Part shown: in pieces, positions 6,122-7,307 of the stretch | How positions within the stretch are numbered: position 1 is the first letter of the stretch | How the letters are laid out: each line of letters starts with the position of its first letter | NCBI GenBank assembly: GCA_020025715.1 | Contig: JAHHRQ010000083.1 | Span: forward strand, 1 to 7,307 | DNA from: Oscillospiraceae bacterium | Lineage (GTDB): Bacteria > Bacillota > Clostridia > Oscillospirales > Oscillospiraceae | Direction of reading: 5' to 3' | DNA length: 7,307 nt | Notes under the pieces: model-generated | The model's database searches: none | What the model saw: only the letters and a program-made list of their open reading frames with translations | Told to the model about the DNA's origin: nothing | Translations under genes and position numbers: made by a program

Positions 6122-6361
6122 ATGGCTTTCGATAAGAGCAACCCCAAAAACCGTAAACGCAGAAAAGTATGTCAGTTCTGCGTTGATAAAGCTACCAGCA
6201 TTGATTACAAGGATACCGCTAAGCTCCGCCGCTACATGTCCGAGCGCAGCAAGATCCTTCCCCGCCGCACCACCGGTGTTTGCGCAATGCATCAGCGTAT
6301 GCTCACTGAGGCAATAAAGAGATCTCGTCAGATCGCTCTCCTGCCTTACGTGACTGACTAA
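6122..6361 (+). CDS. rpsR: 30S ribosomal protein S18, Cys-rich (zinc-type)
   Basis: The 79-residue protein is S18, the partner of S6 on the 30S platform. Typical features are the basic N-terminus (NRKRRKVC, 10-17), SIDYKDTAKLRRYMSE (26-41), the KILPRRTTG stretch (44-52) and the closing IKRSRQIALLPYV. C17-x2-C20 and C54-x2-H57 form a possible zinc site, the C+ form of S18; Escherichia coli S18 lacks most of these ligands. AGGAGG (6108-6113) lies 8 bases before the ATG and 24 bases separate it from ssb. It is the last gene of the unit; no rplI follows, since the terminator comes within about 30 bases of the stop. Confidence 0.97.
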   Translation: MAFDKSNPKNRKRRKVCQFCVDKATSIDYKDTAKLRRYMSERSKILPRRTTGVCAMHQRMLTEAIKRSRQIALLPYVTD

Positions 6362-6392
6362 TTAAAATTAACCGTTTCATAACGGCAAAAGT

Positions 6393-6432
6393 AAAACAGG
6401 CAGTATCAGTTTTCTGATACTGCCTGTTTTTT
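6393..6432. terminator. Bidirectional terminator between rpsR and the phosphatase gene
   Basis: CAGGCAGTATCAG (6397-6409) pairs perfectly with 6414-6426 around a TTTT loop, and flanking AAAA/TTTT extends the stem to 17 bp. Six T follow on the plus strand (6427-6432); on the minus strand the A-run at 6393-6396 gives four T. It lies between two converging genes and can stop both transcripts, more strongly that of rpsR. Confidence 0.93.
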
Positions 6433-6436
6433 ATAT

Positions 6437-7237
6437 TTATTGAAGCTTTAAAAAGTCTGCTATGGCTTTTTTGCCGCCTGCCAGTATTCCCGGCTTGCTG
6501 CCGTCAAAGGGCATTTCCGAGCCGTCAATGTTGAGGCAGGTGCCGCCGGCTTCCTGCACTATTAACATACCTGCCGCATAGTCCCAGAGGGATACCTGAA
6601 GCTCAAAGTATAATCCGGCTCTGCCTGCTGCAACAGAACACAGGTCAAGCTCAGCCGAACCCTGACGGCGTATATCCAGTCCTGCCAGAAAGGCTTTTTT
6701 AATCATTTCAAAGCTCCGGTCGGTAAGGGAAACGTCGTAGGGAGCGGTTCCGCAGCACACAACGCTTTCGGAAAGTCCGTCGTCGTGGATGTGGATGGGT
6801 CTGCCGTTTAAAAATGCGCCCTCGCCCTTCACGGCGGAAAACATTTCGTCAACATATGGGTTATAAACGGCGGCTGCGCTTAAAACGCCCCGATGTCTGT
6901 ATGCAACGGAAATGCAGCTGTGATTAAAACCGTGGACAAAGTTCATGGTGCCGTCTATGGGGTCGATAATAAACACGTGCTCTCCGTCCAGATCGTCCCG
7001 CTGCATGTTTTCCTCACAGAAAAATTTTGCGCCGGGGAGTGCGGCGGAAAGCCTCTCCATTAAAAGAGCCTGCACCTTACGGTCATACTCTGTCACAACA
7101 TCCCGTCTGCCGGTTTTCCGCTCTGCCAGCACCTCGCCTGCACTGAGCATAAGCTGAGCTGCTTCTTTTTCTGCATTTATAATAATGTGGAGAATTTCTC
7201 CCGTGTGGAGAATTTCTCCCGATGTTATCTCTGCCAT
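6437..7237 (-). CDS. Inositol monophosphatase-family phosphatase
   Basis: This 266-residue enzyme belongs to the metal-dependent, lithium-sensitive IMPase/FIG superfamily and should hydrolyse a small phosphate monoester in the cytoplasm. Metal-site residues are all visible: E75-E76 in FFCEEN, motif DPIDGTMNF (92-100) with D92, D95 and T97, and WDYAAG (218-223) with D219. DVVTEYD (46-52) and GSAELDLC (193-200) are also family-like. The physiological substrate (inositol phosphate, a nucleotide such as PAP, or another sugar phosphate) cannot be decided from sequence. The ATG at 7237 is chosen because GGAGG (7244-7248) is 6 bases upstream; the in-frame ATG at 7264 lies inside the promoter -10 box. 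The N-terminus carries an in-frame duplication, GEILH-T-GEILH (7-17), from an 18-bp tandem repeat. The gene is monocistronic here and converges on rpsR. Confidence 0.93.
   Translation of the reverse strand: MAEITSGEILHTGEILHIIINAEKEAAQLMLSAGEVLAERKTGRRDVVTEYDRKVQALLMERLSAALPGAKFFCEENMQRDDLDGEHVFIIDPIDGTMNFVHGFNHSCISVAYRHRGVLSAAAVYNPYVDEMFSAVKGEGAFLNGRPIHIHDDGLSESVVCCGTAPYDVSLTDRSFEMIKKAFLAGLDIRRQGSAELDLCSVAAGRAGLYFELQVSLWDYAAGMLIVQEAGGTCLNIDGSEMPFDGSKPGILAGGKKAIADFLKLQ
7186..7221. repeat. Perfect 18-bp tandem duplication with internal palindromes
   Basis: The unit TGTGGAGAATTTCTCCCG occurs twice without any difference, at 7186-7203 and 7204-7221. Each copy contains the inverted repeat GGAGAA-T-TTCTCC. 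The copies are in frame in the phosphatase gene and duplicate six residues near its N-terminus (residues 6-17). The absence of any mismatch points to a recent slippage event. Confidence 0.95.
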
Positions 7238-7262
7238 AATCCGCCTCCGTGTTTTTTTCCAC

Positions 7263-7271
7263 ATTATATCA
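7263..7271 (-). promoter_or_regulatory. Extended -10 promoter of the phosphatase gene
   Basis: On the minus strand TGATATAAT (7271-7263) fits the extended -10 pattern; the hexamer at 17-base spacing (TTTATT) is a poor -35. Transcription would start near 7256, about 19 bases before the ATG at 7237, which keeps the GGAGG site in the RNA and excludes the upstream ATG at 7264 as start. Confidence 0.65.
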
Positions 7272-7307
7272 TAGGAATTGTGGGAAATAAAGCGATACGG
7301 CGGGGAA

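Noticed and set aside
5594..6292. Minus-strand open frame of 232 codons opposite ssb and rpsR
   Set aside because: Its Ala/Val-rich repetitive translation mirrors the ssb linker codons on the other strand; not a gene.
6372..6385. Small hairpin CCGTT-TCAT-AACGG after rpsR
   Set aside because: Only 5 bp and no T-run; the much stronger terminator follows directly, so it is probably chance.
7238..7264. ATG at 7264 as start of the phosphatase gene
   Set aside because: It overlaps the -10 box, and the internal ATG at 7237 has an ideal GGAGG site.

Overview
This window looks like an ordinary housekeeping stretch of a bacterial chromosome, probably from a Clostridia-type Firmicute. The support is the gene order (murI, a DUF1934/YwiB gene, then argS; and rpsF-ssb-rpsR), strong GGAGG ribosome binding sites, sigma-A type promoters with TATAAT boxes, and moderate base composition. 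A gut Oscillospirales or Ruminococcaceae-like lineage is my guess from general protein character; no marker here proves it.

Layout. Minus strand, positions 1 to 3990: a promoter near 4039-4066 drives murI (glutamate racemase), a DUF1934 calycin-like protein and argS (arginyl-tRNA synthetase), packed with gaps or overlaps of only a few bases. A membrane glycosyltransferase of the GT39/ArnT-like type follows and runs off the left edge. A hairpin that could terminate the argS transcript lies inside the first codons of this last gene. Plus strand, 4130 to 5148: an extended -10 promoter, a small acidic protein of unknown function, a GreA/GreB-family transcript cleavage factor, and a clear intrinsic terminator. 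Plus strand, 5175 to 6432: a near-consensus promoter, a structured leader, then rpsF (S6), ssb and rpsR (S18), closed by a 17-bp terminator hairpin. Minus strand, 6437 to 7271: an inositol monophosphatase-family gene with its own extended -10 promoter, converging on rpsR and sharing the terminator.

The genes cover cell-wall D-glutamate supply, aminoacylation, rescue of arrested RNA polymerase, small-subunit ribosome assembly, single-strand DNA protection and sugar-phosphate hydrolysis. All intact genes have full-length reading frames; no mobile element, CRISPR array, tRNA or rRNA was seen. No gene-free stretch exceeds 300 bases; the largest gaps (3991-4170 and 5098-5281) hold promoters, a terminator and a leader.

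I do not see a new defence or accessory system. The items most worth a second look are the rpsF leader as a possible S6:S18 autoregulatory RNA, a perfect in-frame 18-bp tandem duplication in the phosphatase gene, the terminator-like hairpin inside the glycosyltransferase coding region, a Gly in place of the usual Asn beside the catalytic Cys of MurI, tyrosines at near-heptad spacing in the SSB linker, and the unknown gene paired with greA.
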